The notes: a model not told the origin generated them from the letters alone. A stretch of 64,000 nucleotides of DNA from Azoarcus sp. (GCA_030656215.1 JAUSOD010000076.1:1-64000), one strand, 5' to 3'; shown: positions 33,447 to 42,894, counted from the stretch's first letter. Numbers and translations: made by a program.

Positions 33447-33849
33447 CCCCGTCCAGACCTCCGAACCGGCACCGCTCACGGGCTGCATCCGCAGCTCGCC
33501 CGCGCGCCGCAGCGCGGGCGCAGTCGCGCAAGACCGCGGCACACGGACCGGCACTGCAGCGGCGTATGGCGGAATCGGGCAGCACTAGCGGACCGTGCCA
33601 GACTGCCCGAAGTGGTTACACACTGCCCCGTGACACAGTGCTCCTGTTCACGAACACTCGGCCGCCGCGAGTGGGCATCGTGCGAGCCACGTACGAGCCC
33701 CGTACGAGCCCGGCACGCGACCTGCCGTCCCGCCGAACGCTCCGGGGCCGCGCAGCCTTATCCCGCCCCCGACATCGGCGCGGGGAAACGGACGACGCTT
33801 GGCACGGTTCGTGTTTCGTATTCGACTTGAGGGATGTTCGCACCCAGGA

Positions 33850-34569
33850 TCAGCGGCTACCGGCGTATCGTGGCAGACGGCCTTCGTGCAACGCCGAGGC
33901 CACCAGCCACGCCTCGGCACCCGCCTCGGCGGCAGCCTGCAGATCCGCCGCACCGCGGATACCGCCGGCGCCGATGAGACGGGCGCCGGGCGCACGGCGG
34001 CGGACCTCGGCGAGGGTTTGCAGGTCAGGACCGGAGTCGGTACCGACGCGCTCAAGGGTCATCACGATGATGCGCGCCGGCCACAGGGTTTCGTTGCTCC
34101 AGCACGAGGCGGGGTCAAGCGCAAGATCGCCGCGGCGGTCAAGCGAGAGGATGGCCCGCTGCGGGTCGGCCAGGCAGGCCCGGGCGGCGTGGGTCGTTGC
34201 CAGGGATTCACTGGCGAACACCGGCGTCAGCTGCGCAGCGGCGGAGCCGAGTTGTTGTCCGAGTGGTTGTGTCAGGGCGGAGAAGGCCGCCGCGTCGCGA
34301 AATCCGCCATCGAGCCAGATCGCGGTATGCGGAAGGGCCTGAATCAGGGCCGCAAGCAGGGGGATTTGGGCCGTACCGCCGCCGAGGGCATCGAGGTCGG
34401 CGATATAAAGCGTATCGGCACCGCAATAGTCGAGCAGCGCGCAGGCCACGTCGAGCGGCGCGCTGCCGGTGCACAGTTTGGAACGGATCGGCCGGTAGCC
34501 TGCGCGTTCCCCGCGGACCGCGCGTACAACCTGACCGGCCATCAGATCAATGACGGGAATGACACGCAT
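33850..34569 (-). CDS. HisA-like TIM-barrel protein of the C1 island
   Basis: A 239-residue (beta/alpha)8 protein of the HisA/HisF superfamily: MRVIPVIDLMAGQVVRAVRG at the start, TLYIADLDALGGGTAQIPLL with the first catalytic-type Asp region, IWLDGGFRDAAAF, IVMTLERVGTDSGPDL and GARLIGAGGIRGAADLQAA with the phosphate-binding GG turn. It is shorter and more diverged than true HisA. HisA-like genes are typical of H4MPT clusters in methylotrophs, where the role is not settled. Its ATG shares the palindrome CATG with the ATG of the divergent gene at 34568. Confidence 0.8.
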   Translation of the reverse strand: MRVIPVIDLMAGQVVRAVRGERAGYRPIRSKLCTGSAPLDVACALLDYCGADTLYIADLDALGGGTAQIPLLAALIQALPHTAIWLDGGFRDAAAFSALTQPLGQQLGSAAAQLTPVFASESLATTHAARACLADPQRAILSLDRRGDLALDPASCWSNETLWPARIIVMTLERVGTDSGPDLQTLAEVRRRAPGARLIGAGGIRGAADLQAAAEAGAEAWLVASALHEGRLPRYAGSR

Positions 34570-35578
34570 GACGGTAAAGGAAAGAGTGTTGGTATACGAA
34601 TGTATCAGCGGCGGCGGGCTTTCGGCCAGGGATGCCGGCGACGCATCGCTGGCGCTGCCCTGCACCGGGCTCCTGGCCCAGGGCACGGCGATGCGCGATG
34701 CACTCGTCGCCGACCTGCTCGACCTGGAGCAGCTGTCCGTGTCCTGCGCCGCCGCATGGTATGCCCCGCTGCCTGCCACCCTGGCGGGAGCGCAGTCGCT
34801 GCGTGCCGACGCGTACGAAAGCGCGACCGACTTCCTTGCTCTGCGCGTACACGGCTACGACCGGGTGTGGGTGATCGCCCCCGAGAGCGATGGCCTCCTC
34901 GCCTCGCTGGTCGCCACGGTCGGCCACACACGCTGGGTCGGCTGCAGCCCGCCGGCGATCCGTCTGGCCGCGTCCAAATCAGCCACCCGCAGCCGGCTCG
35001 CCGCCTACGGCATTTCGGTACCCGCCTCATGGCGTCCGGGCGAAACCGAGCCCCCCGACGGCAGCCTGTGGATCGTCAAGCCCGACGACGGCGCGGGCTG
35101 CGAGGCCACCCGCCTTCACGCGGACTTTGCGCAGGCACGCGAGGATTTGCTCGGGAGGATCGCGCAGGGGCTGGCCACCACCCTCGAAAGCTGGGTCGAC
35201 GGGATCCCGTTGAGCCTGTCGCTGCTGTGTGCCGACGGCCGCGCCGAACTCCTCAGCATCAATCGTCAGCGTGTCACCGGGCGCCCCGGAGCCCTGCTCG
35301 TCTACCACGGCGTCGATGTCGGCACGGTCGAGCTCGGCAGTGTGGAAGGCCGACGACTGGCGCGCCTGGCGCAGGAGATCGCCGCCGCAGTGCCGGGCCT
35401 TGCCGGCTACGTCGGCGTGGACCTGATCTGGTGCCAGTCGGGCGGGCCAGTGGTGGTAGAGATCAATCCGCGCCTTACCTGCGCCTATGTCGGACTCTCG
35501 GCCGCGCTCGGGCGCAATCTGGCCGGGGAGATCCTGAATGCTCGCCACCCGGAGGCCACCCCCCATGCAGTGCATTGA
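34568..35578 (+). CDS. mfnD: ATP-grasp ligase, MfnD-like (tyramine-glutamate ligase family)
   Basis: A 336-residue ATP-grasp enzyme. The start region VLVYECISGGGL is typical of the MfnD-type group. The ATP-binding part is SLWIVKPDDGAGCEATRL, and metal-binding residues lie in GYVGVDLIWC and VVEINPRLTCAYVGLS. In methanogens MfnD joins glutamate to tyramine in methanofuran synthesis. Two starts are possible: ATG at 34568 or GTG at 34586 with AAAGGA 4 bp before it. The ATG option overlaps the divergent HisA-like start. It overlaps mfnF by 14 bp. Confidence 0.75.
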   Translation: MTVKERVLVYECISGGGLSARDAGDASLALPCTGLLAQGTAMRDALVADLLDLEQLSVSCAAAWYAPLPATLAGAQSLRADAYESATDFLALRVHGYDRVWVIAPESDGLLASLVATVGHTRWVGCSPPAIRLAASKSATRSRLAAYGISVPASWRPGETEPPDGSLWIVKPDDGAGCEATRLHADFAQAREDLLGRIAQGLATTLESWVDGIPLSLSLLCADGRAELLSINRQRVTGRPGALLVYHGVDVGTVELGSVEGRRLARLAQEIAAAVPGLAGYVGVDLIWCQSGGPVVVEINPRLTCAYVGLSAALGRNLAGEILNARHPEATPHAVH

Positions 35579-36647
35579 GCACAACACGGGCGCACCACTG
35601 ATCGGCTGGGACGTGGGCGGCGCTCACGTCAAGGCCAGCCTGCTGGTCGACGGTGCGATTCACGATGTCGCCCAGTGGCCCGCGCCGCTGTGGCAGGGCC
35701 TGGAACACCTCGACGCCGCCATTGACGCCGCCCGCGCGCGCTGGCCGGACTTAGCGCGGGCGCATCATGCACTGACCATGACCGCGGAGATGACTGACCT
35801 CTTCCCCGATCGCGAAGCCGGCGTTCTCGGCCTGGTCGACCGGCTGGCCAACCGTCTCGGACCCGGGCTGCGCTTCTATGCCGGCGATGCTGGCTGGCCG
35901 ACGGCAGCTGAAGCCGGCGCACACTGGCGCGCCATCGCCTCGGCCAACTGGCTTGCCACCGCCCACCAGGTCGGCACCCGCTACCCCGATGCCTTGCTGG
36001 TGGACATCGGCAGCACCACCACCGACCTGATACCCATCGTCGGCGGGCAGCCCCGACCGCGGGGACGCTGCGACGCCGATCGCCTCGCTTCCGGAGAGCT
36101 GGTGTACCTGGGCGTGGTGCGTACCCCACTGTGCGCCCTCGCCCGCCAGATTTCCTTCGACGGACGGATCCGCAACGTCATGAACGAATGGTTCGCCACC
36201 AGTGCGGACCTGTTCCGCCTCACCGGCGAGCTCGACCCCGGCCATGATCAGCAGCCGACCGCCGATGGGGCCGGCAAGGACGAGGCCGCCACCTGTCGCC
36301 GGCTCGCGCGCATGATCGGGATGGACGCCCGCGATGCAGATCCGGGAACCTGGCGCGAGTTCGCCACGCGCTGGCGCGAGGCGATGGTCGACGAGATCGC
36401 CCGCCATGCCACCCGCGTTGCCCACGACAGCGGCCTGCCCGTGAACGCGCCGGTGATCGGCGCCGGCTGCGGACTGTTCCTCGGCCGCGAGTTCGCTGCG
36501 CGGGCGCGGCGGGCCTTCGTTCCGTTCCACCAGATGGCCGCGCTGGCCACGACCGCCCCCCCGGGCACCGCGGCCTGGGTCGACATCTGCGCGCCAAGCG
36601 CGGCGCTTGTCCTTCTCCTGGCGCAAAGGAGTCAAGCATGTGGGTGA
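35565..36647 (+). CDS. mfnF: H4MPT-linked C1 transfer protein, MfnF-like
   Basis: A 360-residue protein of the hydantoinase/actin-fold group seen in H4MPT-containing organisms. LIGWDVGGAHVKASLLVDGA (phosphate-1-like loop), LTMTAEMTDLFPDREAGV, DALLVDIGSTTTDLIPIVGG and VIGAGCGLFLGREFAA are present. The archaeal homologue MfnF condenses the furan diphosphate with glutamyl-tyramine to form the methanofuran core. The start at 35565 is set by GGAGG 10 bp upstream and overlaps mfnD; the end overlaps mfnE by 10 bp. Confidence 0.8.
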   Translation: MQCIEHNTGAPLIGWDVGGAHVKASLLVDGAIHDVAQWPAPLWQGLEHLDAAIDAARARWPDLARAHHALTMTAEMTDLFPDREAGVLGLVDRLANRLGPGLRFYAGDAGWPTAAEAGAHWRAIASANWLATAHQVGTRYPDALLVDIGSTTTDLIPIVGGQPRPRGRCDADRLASGELVYLGVVRTPLCALARQISFDGRIRNVMNEWFATSADLFRLTGELDPGHDQQPTADGAGKDEAATCRRLARMIGMDARDADPGTWREFATRWREAMVDEIARHATRVAHDSGLPVNAPVIGAGCGLFLGREFAARARRAFVPFHQMAALATTAPPGTAAWVDICAPSAALVLLLAQRSQACG

Positions 36648-37234
36648 TCAAGATCGGCGGCAGCATGGCCAAGGATCCACTGCTGGTGGACTGGCTCGAA
36701 CAGCTCAGCGGCCTCGGCGGCGGCCGCGTGGTGATCGTCCCCGGTGGCGCCGGCTACGCCGATGCCGCGCGGCTTGCCCAGAGCGAATGGCATCTGGACG
36801 ACGTGGTCGCACACAACATGGCCGTGCTCGGCATGGGACAGTTCGCCTTCATGCTCCAGGGCCTGTGTCAGGACCTGGTGCTGGCGGCCGGGGAGGAGGA
36901 TCTCGAGCGCGTCGTGCATAGCGGCCGGGTGGCCCTGTGGATGCCGCTCGACCTGCTGCGGCGCGAGGCGGACGAGCTCACCACCTGGGACGTCACTTCC
37001 GACAGCCTCGCCCTGTGGCTCGCCAACCGCCTCAATGCGGAGCGGGTGATCCTGGTGAAATCCTGCCCGGTCCCCCTCCTGCCCCCCTCACCCGGGCAGT
37101 GGCTCGAACTCGCCGAGGACGGCGTTGTGGACCGCCGCTTTCCGGCCTATGCCGCCGAAGCCGCCTATCCGATTCACCTGCTGGAACGCACCGAGCTGCC
37201 GCGCCTGCGCGAGCTGCTGCTGGCGGAGACATAG
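36638..37234 (+). CDS. mfnE: amino-acid-kinase-family protein, MfnE-like
   Basis: A 198-residue small kinase: MWVIKIGGSMAKDPLLVDWL at the start, GRVVIVPGGAGYADAAR in the phosphate-binding site, DVTSDSLALWLANRLNAERV and ILVKSCPV for nucleotide binding. MfnE phosphorylates aminomethylfuran-methyl phosphate before condensation in methanofuran synthesis. Third gene of the mfnDFE operon, with AAAGGAG before the ATG. A block of REP-type repeats follows. Confidence 0.8.
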   Translation: MWVIKIGGSMAKDPLLVDWLEQLSGLGGGRVVIVPGGAGYADAARLAQSEWHLDDVVAHNMAVLGMGQFAFMLQGLCQDLVLAAGEEDLERVVHSGRVALWMPLDLLRREADELTTWDVTSDSLALWLANRLNAERVILVKSCPVPLLPPSPGQWLELAEDGVVDRRFPAYAAEAAYPIHLLERTELPRLRELLLAET

Positions 37235-37242
37235 AAGCTGCA

Positions 37243-37555
37243 GGTGGCACTACCTGGCGCTGGTGCCCCAACCACCTCCTGCGGCGGGCTGAAGCCCGCC
37301 CTACGGCGGCTGTTGCAATCGGTGCAGCAGGAAGAGGGGCTCTTGTAGGGCCGACTTCAGTCGGCCACAGGTGGCAATGTCCAGCGCTGGCGCCCCAATC
37401 ACCCCCTGCGGCGGGCTGAAGCCCGCCCTACGGCGGCTGTTGCAATCGGTGCAGCAGGACGAGGGGTTCTTGTAGGGCCGACTTCAGTCGGCCACAGGTG
37501 GCAATGTCCGGCACCGGTGCCCATCACCCCCTGCGGCGGGCTCAAGCTCCGCCCT
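37243..37555. repeat. 127-bp direct repeats with REP-type palindromes
   Basis: Units begin at 37243, 37370 and 37497 (the third partial), nearly identical. Each full unit contains two palindromes: GGCGGGCTGAAGCCCGCC and GGCCGACTTCAGTCGGCC. It fills the gap between the convergent mfnE and mfnB genes, a usual site for BIME-like repeats, and may act as a bidirectional transcription barrier. No gene is visible inside. Confidence 0.85.
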
Positions 37556-37557
37556 GC

Positions 37558-38271
37558 TCACGCAGCGCAGATCTGGACCGCCTGTGCCTCACCGCGCAGA
37601 GCGACCGCCACGCCACGCACCTTGTCGCGCTCGAGTGCGCCGGTGCGGGTACCGCCGCACAGGGCCCCGCGAAAACCGGCGAAGTCCGGCGCCAGGGCGA
37701 GCAGCTGCGGCAGGTGATGCAGGCGTAGCGCGCCCGACAGCCCGGCCAGCTTGCCCGCAGCCCGCACGCGGTGGACGAACTGCGCCAGCGTGGTGGCCGG
37801 AACGCAATCGAACAGGCTGCCGCCACCCTTGTCCTCGGTGTCGATCATCAGCGCGGGGAAGGGCAAGCCGCAGGCCGCCTCGATGGCCTCGAAGTCGAGG
37901 CCGCGATCGGCGATGAAGACCGGGACCACCGCCCACGGTGCCGCCGCCAGGCGGGACAGCAGTGCGTTTCGGGCACGCGGGCTGGAGCCGGCGATACCAA
38001 CCTTGACGTAGTCCACGCCGCAGTCGCCAACCTCGGCCACCCGCGTCATGATCGCGTCCACCTCGTCGGCGGCGTGATCGCCGATGGTGGCGCTGATCGG
38101 CAAGCCCGGATGCGCCTGGTGCAATGCGCCGACGATCTCTCCGATGCGCGCCGGCCTCAATCCGCCGAGCGCGCCGCTGCGCGGCTCCTTCAGATCGATG
38201 AAGTCGGCGCCGGCAGCGGCTGCGATCAGGGCCTCGTCCACCGTGCGCACGCTCGCGAGCATTGCGATCAT
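37558..38271 (-). CDS. mfnB: (5-formylfuran-3-yl)methyl phosphate synthase (MfnB)
   Basis: A 237-residue TIM-barrel enzyme of the DUF556 family. Family marks: MLASVRTVDEALIAAAAGAD, FIDLKEPRSGALGGL with the Schiff-base-type Lys, ISATIGDHAADE, DYVKVGIAG with a second Lys, and MIDTEDKGGGSLFD. It makes the furan ring precursor of methanofuran from two glyceraldehyde-3-phosphate. The ATG at 38271 overlaps the stop of the DUF447 gene (ATGA). Last gene of the operon starting with the sigma-54 activator. Confidence 0.88.
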   Translation of the reverse strand: MIAMLASVRTVDEALIAAAAGADFIDLKEPRSGALGGLRPARIGEIVGALHQAHPGLPISATIGDHAADEVDAIMTRVAEVGDCGVDYVKVGIAGSSPRARNALLSRLAAAPWAVVPVFIADRGLDFEAIEAACGLPFPALMIDTEDKGGGSLFDCVPATTLAQFVHRVRAAGKLAGLSGALRLHHLPQLLALAPDFAGFRGALCGGTRTGALERDKVRGVAVALRGEAQAVQICAA

Positions 38272-38846
38272 GCCGCTGCCCTGCCAGCCGCGGCGCGAAA
38301 CGCCGTCACCGCGTCGCCGATCCAGCGCCAGGCTTCGAGCTCGGCCGGGCCCGCGGTCTTGTCGATGGCGATCTGCAGATAGGCCAGCTCGCGGTCCACC
38401 TTGTCCGGCGCCAGCATGTGCAGCCGGCTCACCAGCACCGCGGCCTCGATCACCGCCGCCTGCGCCCGGTTGAATCCGGCAAAGGCGCGGTGATTGCATT
38501 CCACCACACGTCCCAGATGGAGCACCGGGCGCTGCGGGTCGTCCTCCCAGCGCAGCAGGCGCAGCTCGACGTGGGCCAGCGCGGCGGCGAGGCGGCGTCC
38601 GGCGATCTGCTCGGCGGGCAGCGTCGGCCACTCGCGGCGGCCGGTGACGCAACCGGCGAAGATGCGCACGTCGGTGGCGGTGTTGAGCACGGCACAGCCG
38701 CTCGCGAGGATGTTGTCGAGCGTGGCCGAGGGCCTGAACGGCATCAGGATCACCTCGTCGCCGTCGTATTGCGCGCCCATCGGGGCGCAGTGCACGGTGC
38801 CGTCGGCGGCCACGGTGGTGACCAGGGTTTCAAAGATCATCGGCAT
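38268..38846 (-). CDS. DUF447 family flavin-like protein
   Basis: A 192-residue protein of the DUF447 family, which has a split-barrel flavin-binding-like fold: MIFETLVTTVAADGTVHCAP, MGAQYDGDEVILMPFRPSAT, LDNILASGCAVLNTATDVRI, LHLGRVVECNHRAF. Members are found with H4MPT genes in archaea and methylotrophs, with no defined reaction. The start at 38846 (or 38840) lies inside the end of the DHPS-like gene, so translation is coupled. Confidence 0.8.
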   Translation of the reverse strand: MPMIFETLVTTVAADGTVHCAPMGAQYDGDEVILMPFRPSATLDNILASGCAVLNTATDVRIFAGCVTGRREWPTLPAEQIAGRRLAAALAHVELRLLRWEDDPQRPVLHLGRVVECNHRAFAGFNRAQAAVIEAAVLVSRLHMLAPDKVDRELAYLQIAIDKTAGPAELEAWRWIGDAVTAFRAAAGRAAA

Positions 38847-40284
38847 GGGTGGAGGTGGCGCCCTGGGCGCAGTCGGTTGAGGTCGCCGCTCGCGGCGCGG
38901 GCGTCCGCGGTCGCTTCGTGGCGGCCGGCGCACACTGGTGCAGCAGGTCTTCGGCCGGCCGCTCGGCGGCACAGCCCCAGTCGAGCGGCTGGTCCTGGGT
39001 GTAGCGCTTGCCCAGCGACCATGCGATCTCGGCGCGTGCGAGCTCGACCCCCATGTAGAAGGCATGGCTGCCGTCCGTTTCCAGCCCCAGATGGGGAAAC
39101 AGGGCGAAGGGGTCACTGCCGACGTGGTGGCCGTCGCGGTTGTAGACATGCAGGCCGTGCTCCGAGGTCTGCACGCGAAAGCTCGGATCGCGCACCGCAC
39201 GGGCGGTCTCGGCGATCTCCTCCGGCGAGTCGGGGAAGGGGTACTTGCCGTGCACCGTCATCAGCGCATCGGTGATGCCCTTGGGCAGCGAACTCGTCTC
39301 GCGTGCCTGGTACATCACCCGCCGGGCGACGTCGGCCTCGCGCACCGCGCGGCGCGCATGCTTGCTGACCTCGGTGGTCAGCACCGCGCCGGCACGCAAC
39401 TCCGCCGCGATGCCGAACAGCACCGCATTGATGCCGCTGGTGTCGGCCTCGGTCAGCTCGGTGACGTTGCCCACGCCCATCATGATCGCGACCTCGGGAA
39501 AGCGCTCGCGCAGGCGACGGTAGCGGCACAGCGACTCGAGGAGGCCGAACGGGATCGGGTCGAGGATAGCATCGGCGAGGAAGGGTCGGCCACGGCGCGC
39601 GAAGTGCTCCACCGCGGCATAAAGCGAAGCCTCGTCGGCCGGCTCGCGCGGGATCAGGATCGGGGTGGAGGTGACCTCGTCGGCGATCCACAGGGTATCG
39701 ACGGTGAGGCTGAGCAGGTAGTCGGCCCCGGCCCGCCCGCCGCGCAGCAGTTCCTCGCTGTCGACCGAATCCACGCTCACCCGGTGCCCCTCGCCCTTGA
39801 GCGCAGCCACCGCCTCCTCCAGATGGGGAAAAGGCGTCGCCGGCAGGCAGCCGAGGTCGATCACATTGGCACCGTCGGCGCGCAGGCGCGCGGCGCGGGC
39901 GACGATGGCGTCCACCCCGAGGCGTGGTGCGTCGACAATCTCGGCGAAGATCTCGATGTCGTAATCGTCGAGCGTGCTGACCCGCCCCACGCGGTTGAAA
40001 TGCCGCGGCAAGTCCTTGAGTTCTTCAGGCCCGCGCTCCACCGGCATGCCGAAGTGCGCCGACAAGGCCTCGAGATCGCCGCGACAGCGCCCCGGCACCA
40101 TCACCCGGTCGGCCGCGAGCGGCGGCACCAGCCGCCGCCGGATCAGGTCGGCAGTCATCAAACCCGCTACCTGCAGCCCGATCTCGCGCACTTCCCAGGT
40201 GAAGGGCGCCGCCTCCATCCCGGCAAGCACCCGTTCCAGGCTTCGCTGCGCAAGCCGTCCCGTCAGGAAGACAATGTGCTCCAT
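38830..40284 (-). CDS. dihydropteroate-synthase-related protein (DUF6513-type)
   Basis: A 484-residue protein. The N-terminal 120 residues are a family-specific domain (EHIVFLTGRLAQRSLERVLA, FTWEVREIGLQVAGLMTADL, HFNRVGRVSTLDDYDIEIFA). The middle is a pterin-binding TIM barrel with GANVIDLGCLPATPFPHL, RVSVDSVDSEELLRGGRAG, FLADAILDPIPFGL and MMGVGNVTELTEADTSG. It resembles the archaeal DHPS-like protein of H4MPT synthesis and likely joins the pterin to the aminobenzene-ribose part. Coupled to its neighbours by overlaps on both sides. Confidence 0.85.
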   Translation of the reverse strand: MEHIVFLTGRLAQRSLERVLAGMEAAPFTWEVREIGLQVAGLMTADLIRRRLVPPLAADRVMVPGRCRGDLEALSAHFGMPVERGPEELKDLPRHFNRVGRVSTLDDYDIEIFAEIVDAPRLGVDAIVARAARLRADGANVIDLGCLPATPFPHLEEAVAALKGEGHRVSVDSVDSEELLRGGRAGADYLLSLTVDTLWIADEVTSTPILIPREPADEASLYAAVEHFARRGRPFLADAILDPIPFGLLESLCRYRRLRERFPEVAIMMGVGNVTELTEADTSGINAVLFGIAAELRAGAVLTTEVSKHARRAVREADVARRVMYQARETSSLPKGITDALMTVHGKYPFPDSPEEIAETARAVRDPSFRVQTSEHGLHVYNRDGHHVGSDPFALFPHLGLETDGSHAFYMGVELARAEIAWSLGKRYTQDQPLDWGCAAERPAEDLLHQCAPAATKRPRTPAPRAATSTDCAQGATSTHADDL

Positions 40285-40883
40285 TTCAGGGACAACTCCG
40301 CGAGACGCGCATCGAGGGCCAGCTCCAGGCTTGTGACGGACTCCACCACCCGGCAGTGGTCGATGCGCTTCAGGCGCTCCACATTCTCCAGGTCGATGTT
40401 ACGCGGACGCAGTTCGACCCAGTCGCTCGGGCTCTTGGTGATCACCACCGGTTCACCGTCGCATGCAAAGATGATGCCAGGGATGCCGAGCTTGCCCGCC
40501 TGGGCGAACATGTTGGTGGGCAGGGTGTCGGACAGGCCGTAAGCACACTTGGCCACGGTATTGCTGGTGGCCGGCGCCACCACGACGGTGTGGTACACGT
40601 CGTCGTAGAGCATGCCGACCGGCCGCCCGCTGGCGCTCTTGTCGCGGAACACGCGAAAGCGTTCGCGCAGGCGCTCGATCGGGTAGCCGTAGAGTGGCAA
40701 CACCTCCTCCGCGGCGGCGGAGAGGAAGAAATCCACCTCCGGCAGGCGGAAGGCGAGTTCAAGGGATTCGGTCAGGAAGTGACCGGATCCAGTAATGGTC
40801 CAGGCAAAGCGATGCCGGCGTGCGGGGTCGCTCGCCCGGGCGGCGCCGGGTGGCGCAGCCCCGACATCACTCGCTGACCGCAT
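40263..40883 (-). CDS. flavoprotein, dihydromethanopterin reductase (DmrB) like
   Basis: A 206-residue flavoprotein-family protein: HRFAWTITGSGHFLTESLEL, VDFFLSAAAEEVLPLYGY, YDDVYHTVVVAPATSNTVAK, CAYGLSDTLPTNMFAQAGKL with the PATSNTVAK flavin site. DmrB-type proteins reduce dihydromethanopterin to H4MPT, the last step of the cofactor. The start at 40883 overlaps the regulator stop by 17 bp; the end overlaps the next gene. Confidence 0.82.
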   Translation of the reverse strand: MRSASDVGAAPPGAARASDPARRHRFAWTITGSGHFLTESLELAFRLPEVDFFLSAAAEEVLPLYGYPIERLRERFRVFRDKSASGRPVGMLYDDVYHTVVVAPATSNTVAKCAYGLSDTLPTNMFAQAGKLGIPGIIFACDGEPVVITKSPSDWVELRPRNIDLENVERLKRIDHCRVVESVTSLELALDARLAELSLKWSTLSS

Positions 40884-42861
40884 CGCCGTGGGATAGGAGA
40901 ATTCGCAGTCGATGCAGTCTGCGGTAGAGGGTGTTGCGGCTGATATCGAGGGCCTTGGCGACATTGCTTACGTTCCAGCGCTGTTCTTCGAGCAGGCCGA
41001 GCAATACCGCGCGCTCACTGGCCTGAACCGGGTTGAGGCACATGCCGTCGACATCTTCAGTGGCATCGACAGCCAACGCGTCTCCGGAAAAGGCGGCCGC
41101 AGCGGGCGTTTCGTTCCGTTGCCGCGGCCCGTTGCGCAGGGCCGGCGGCAAAGCCGCCATGCTGAGCCGTCCGTCCTCGGTCAGGACGGCCGCAGTGCGC
41201 AGCACATGGCGTAGCTGGCGCAGATTTCCCGGCCACGGGTAGGTCATCAGCAGGGCCTCTGCATCGGGGTCTATGCTCATCCGCATACCGGCCTCCTCTT
41301 CCAGCACACGGTAGATCAGCTCACGCTTGTCGCTGCGTTCGCGCAGGGCCGGCAGGCTGACCTCGAAGCCAGCGAGCCGGTAGTAGAGATCCTCGCGGAA
41401 TACGCCTTCGGCCACCAGCTTGGGCAGATCGCGGTGGGTGGCGCTCACCAGCTGGAAGTCCACCGGGATGACATCCTCAGAGCCGAGCGGCGAGATCCGG
41501 CGCTCGTCGAGAACCCTCAGGAGACGGGCCTGGAGAGTGAGCGGCATGTCGCCGATCTCGTCCAGGAACAGGGTGCCGTGGTCGGCCTGCAGGATCTTGC
41601 CGCGGCGGCCGTTGCGCTGGGCACCGGTGAACGCCCCTGCGCGGTAGCCGAAGAGCTCGCTCTCGATCAGGCTCTCCGGCAGCGACGCGCAGTTGACCGC
41701 GACCAGCGCACCGGAAGCGTACGGACTGCTTTCGTGCAGGGCGCGTGCAAAGACCTCCTTGCCTGCCCCCGTCTCACCATGCAGCAGCACCGGGATGCGC
41801 TTGGCGATGACCCGCGCGGCCACACCCATCTGCGACAGGATGCGCGGATCTCCGAACTGGCGGGCGGCCTCGCCGCCAACATGGCTGGCGGACACCGGCT
41901 TGCCGCTACGTTCGGCCGACTTCAGAGACAGGGTCGCCGGCTGCTGCGCGACCACGAAGAAGCGGTTTGAGCGCCCGGCACAGAAGGTCGGGATGGGGTG
42001 AAAGGAGCTGCGCGCGCTGCGCTGGAGGATGTCAGGCAGCGTGGTCTGAAAGACCTGGTCGATCTGCTTGCCGCGGATGTCATCCACCGATGGAAAACCG
42101 AGCTGGAACAGGGCACTGCGGTTGGCCCCGCGGATACTGCCGTCCTCGGCCACGACCAGCTTGCCCTCGTGCAGGGTATAGACGAACTCTGGCCGGCTGT
42201 GGAAGTGGATCGGGCAGGCGTCGCGGAAGCGCCGGTCGAGGAGACGGTTCTCGATCATCTGCGCGGTCATCCCGAGCAGCACCAGCGAGTGCTGCTGCAT
42301 GAGCTGGGAGCGGCTGGTGACATCGAGCGCTGCGACCAGTTCGCCGTCCGGATCGAAGATCGGTACCGCCGTACAGGTGAGCGAAGTGTAGGCCCCGAAG
42401 AAGTGGTCCTGCTGGCGCACCACCACCGGCTCACGCGCCACCAGGCAGGTACCCATGCCGTTGGTGCCCACCGCCGACTCGCTCCACACTGCACCGGTGC
42501 AGAAACCCACTTCGCGCATTGCCCCGGCGAACTCGGGTGCCGCCACCATGTGCAGGATGACCCCGTCGGTGTCGACCAGCACCACCGCCGACTCGCGGTC
42601 GCTGAACTGCTGGAACAGGGTGGTCATCTCGAGCTTGGCGCACTCGATGAGGTCGGCCGCACGTTCGCGGCGTTTTTCGAGCAGGCGATCGGCGAGGACA
42701 TCCGGCCGACACGGCTTGTCCGGATCGAGGCGGTAGTCTGTGACGCAGCGTGTCCAGGAGCGGGTGACCAGATCCGAGGTCACAGAACGGTCGCGGCCAT
42801 CCACCACCTCGTGAACCCGGCGCGAATGCTCTCGCGGTTCCGGCATGTTTGGAATGCTCAT
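40867..42861 (-). CDS. sigma-54-dependent Fis-family activator (AcoR-like)
   Basis: A 664-residue enhancer-binding protein. Residues about 75-205 form a GAF domain ([38 protein letters not shown]), followed by a PAS-like linker. The AAA+ domain has Walker [10 protein letters not shown] (about 357), GAFTGA sigma-54 loop (AGAFTGAQ, about 407), Walker [11 protein letters not shown] and PWPGNLRQL. The C-terminal Fis HTH is [20 protein letters not shown] (about 630). The intact GAFTGA means it should open sigma-54 promoters. GGAGGAG precedes the ATG at 42861. It heads the operon with cofactor genes and is divergent from folB, whose promoter looks sigma-54-type. Confidence 0.92.
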   Translation of the reverse strand: MSIPNMPEPREHSRRVHEVVDGRDRSVTSDLVTRSWTRCVTDYRLDPDKPCRPDVLADRLLEKRRERAADLIECAKLEMTTLFQQFSDRESAVVLVDTDGVILHMVAAPEFAGAMREVGFCTGAVWSESAVGTNGMGTCLVAREPVVVRQQDHFFGAYTSLTCTAVPIFDPDGELVAALDVTSRSQLMQQHSLVLLGMTAQMIENRLLDRRFRDACPIHFHSRPEFVYTLHEGKLVVAEDGSIRGANRSALFQLGFPSVDDIRGKQIDQVFQTTLPDILQRSARSSFHPIPTFCAGRSNRFFVVAQQPATLSLKSAERSGKPVSASHVGGEAARQFGDPRILSQMGVAARVIAKRIPVLLHGETGAGKEVFARALHESSPYASGALVAVNCASLPESLIESELFGYRAGAFTGAQRNGRRGKILQADHGTLFLDEIGDMPLTLQARLLRVLDERRISPLGSEDVIPVDFQLVSATHRDLPKLVAEGVFREDLYYRLAGFEVSLPALRERSDKRELIYRVLEEEAGMRMSIDPDAEALLMTYPWPGNLRQLRHVLRTAAVLTEDGRLSMAALPPALRNGPRQRNETPAAAAFSGDALAVDATEDVDGMCLNPVQASERAVLLGLLEEQRWNVSNVAKALDISRNTLYRRLHRLRILLSHGDAVSE

Positions 42862-42880
42862 TGTCTCCTCCGTACAGCCT

Positions 42881-42894
42881 ACTGACACGGTACG
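42881..42894. promoter_or_regulatory. ACTGACACGGTACG site, possible activator enhancer
   Basis: A TGACAC half-site 185 bp upstream of the folB sigma-54 element and 20 bp upstream of the activator start. The string GACACGGTAC recurs at 50988-50997 before the third C1 operon. Related half-sites occur at 33631 and 50931. Part of the 337-bp divergent gap that otherwise holds only the folB promoter. Confidence 0.35.

Noticed and set aside
38938-40542. 534-codon plus-strand frame opposite the DHPS-like gene
   Set aside because: Shadow of a high-GC coding strand; composition is unlike real proteins and it crosses two real genes.
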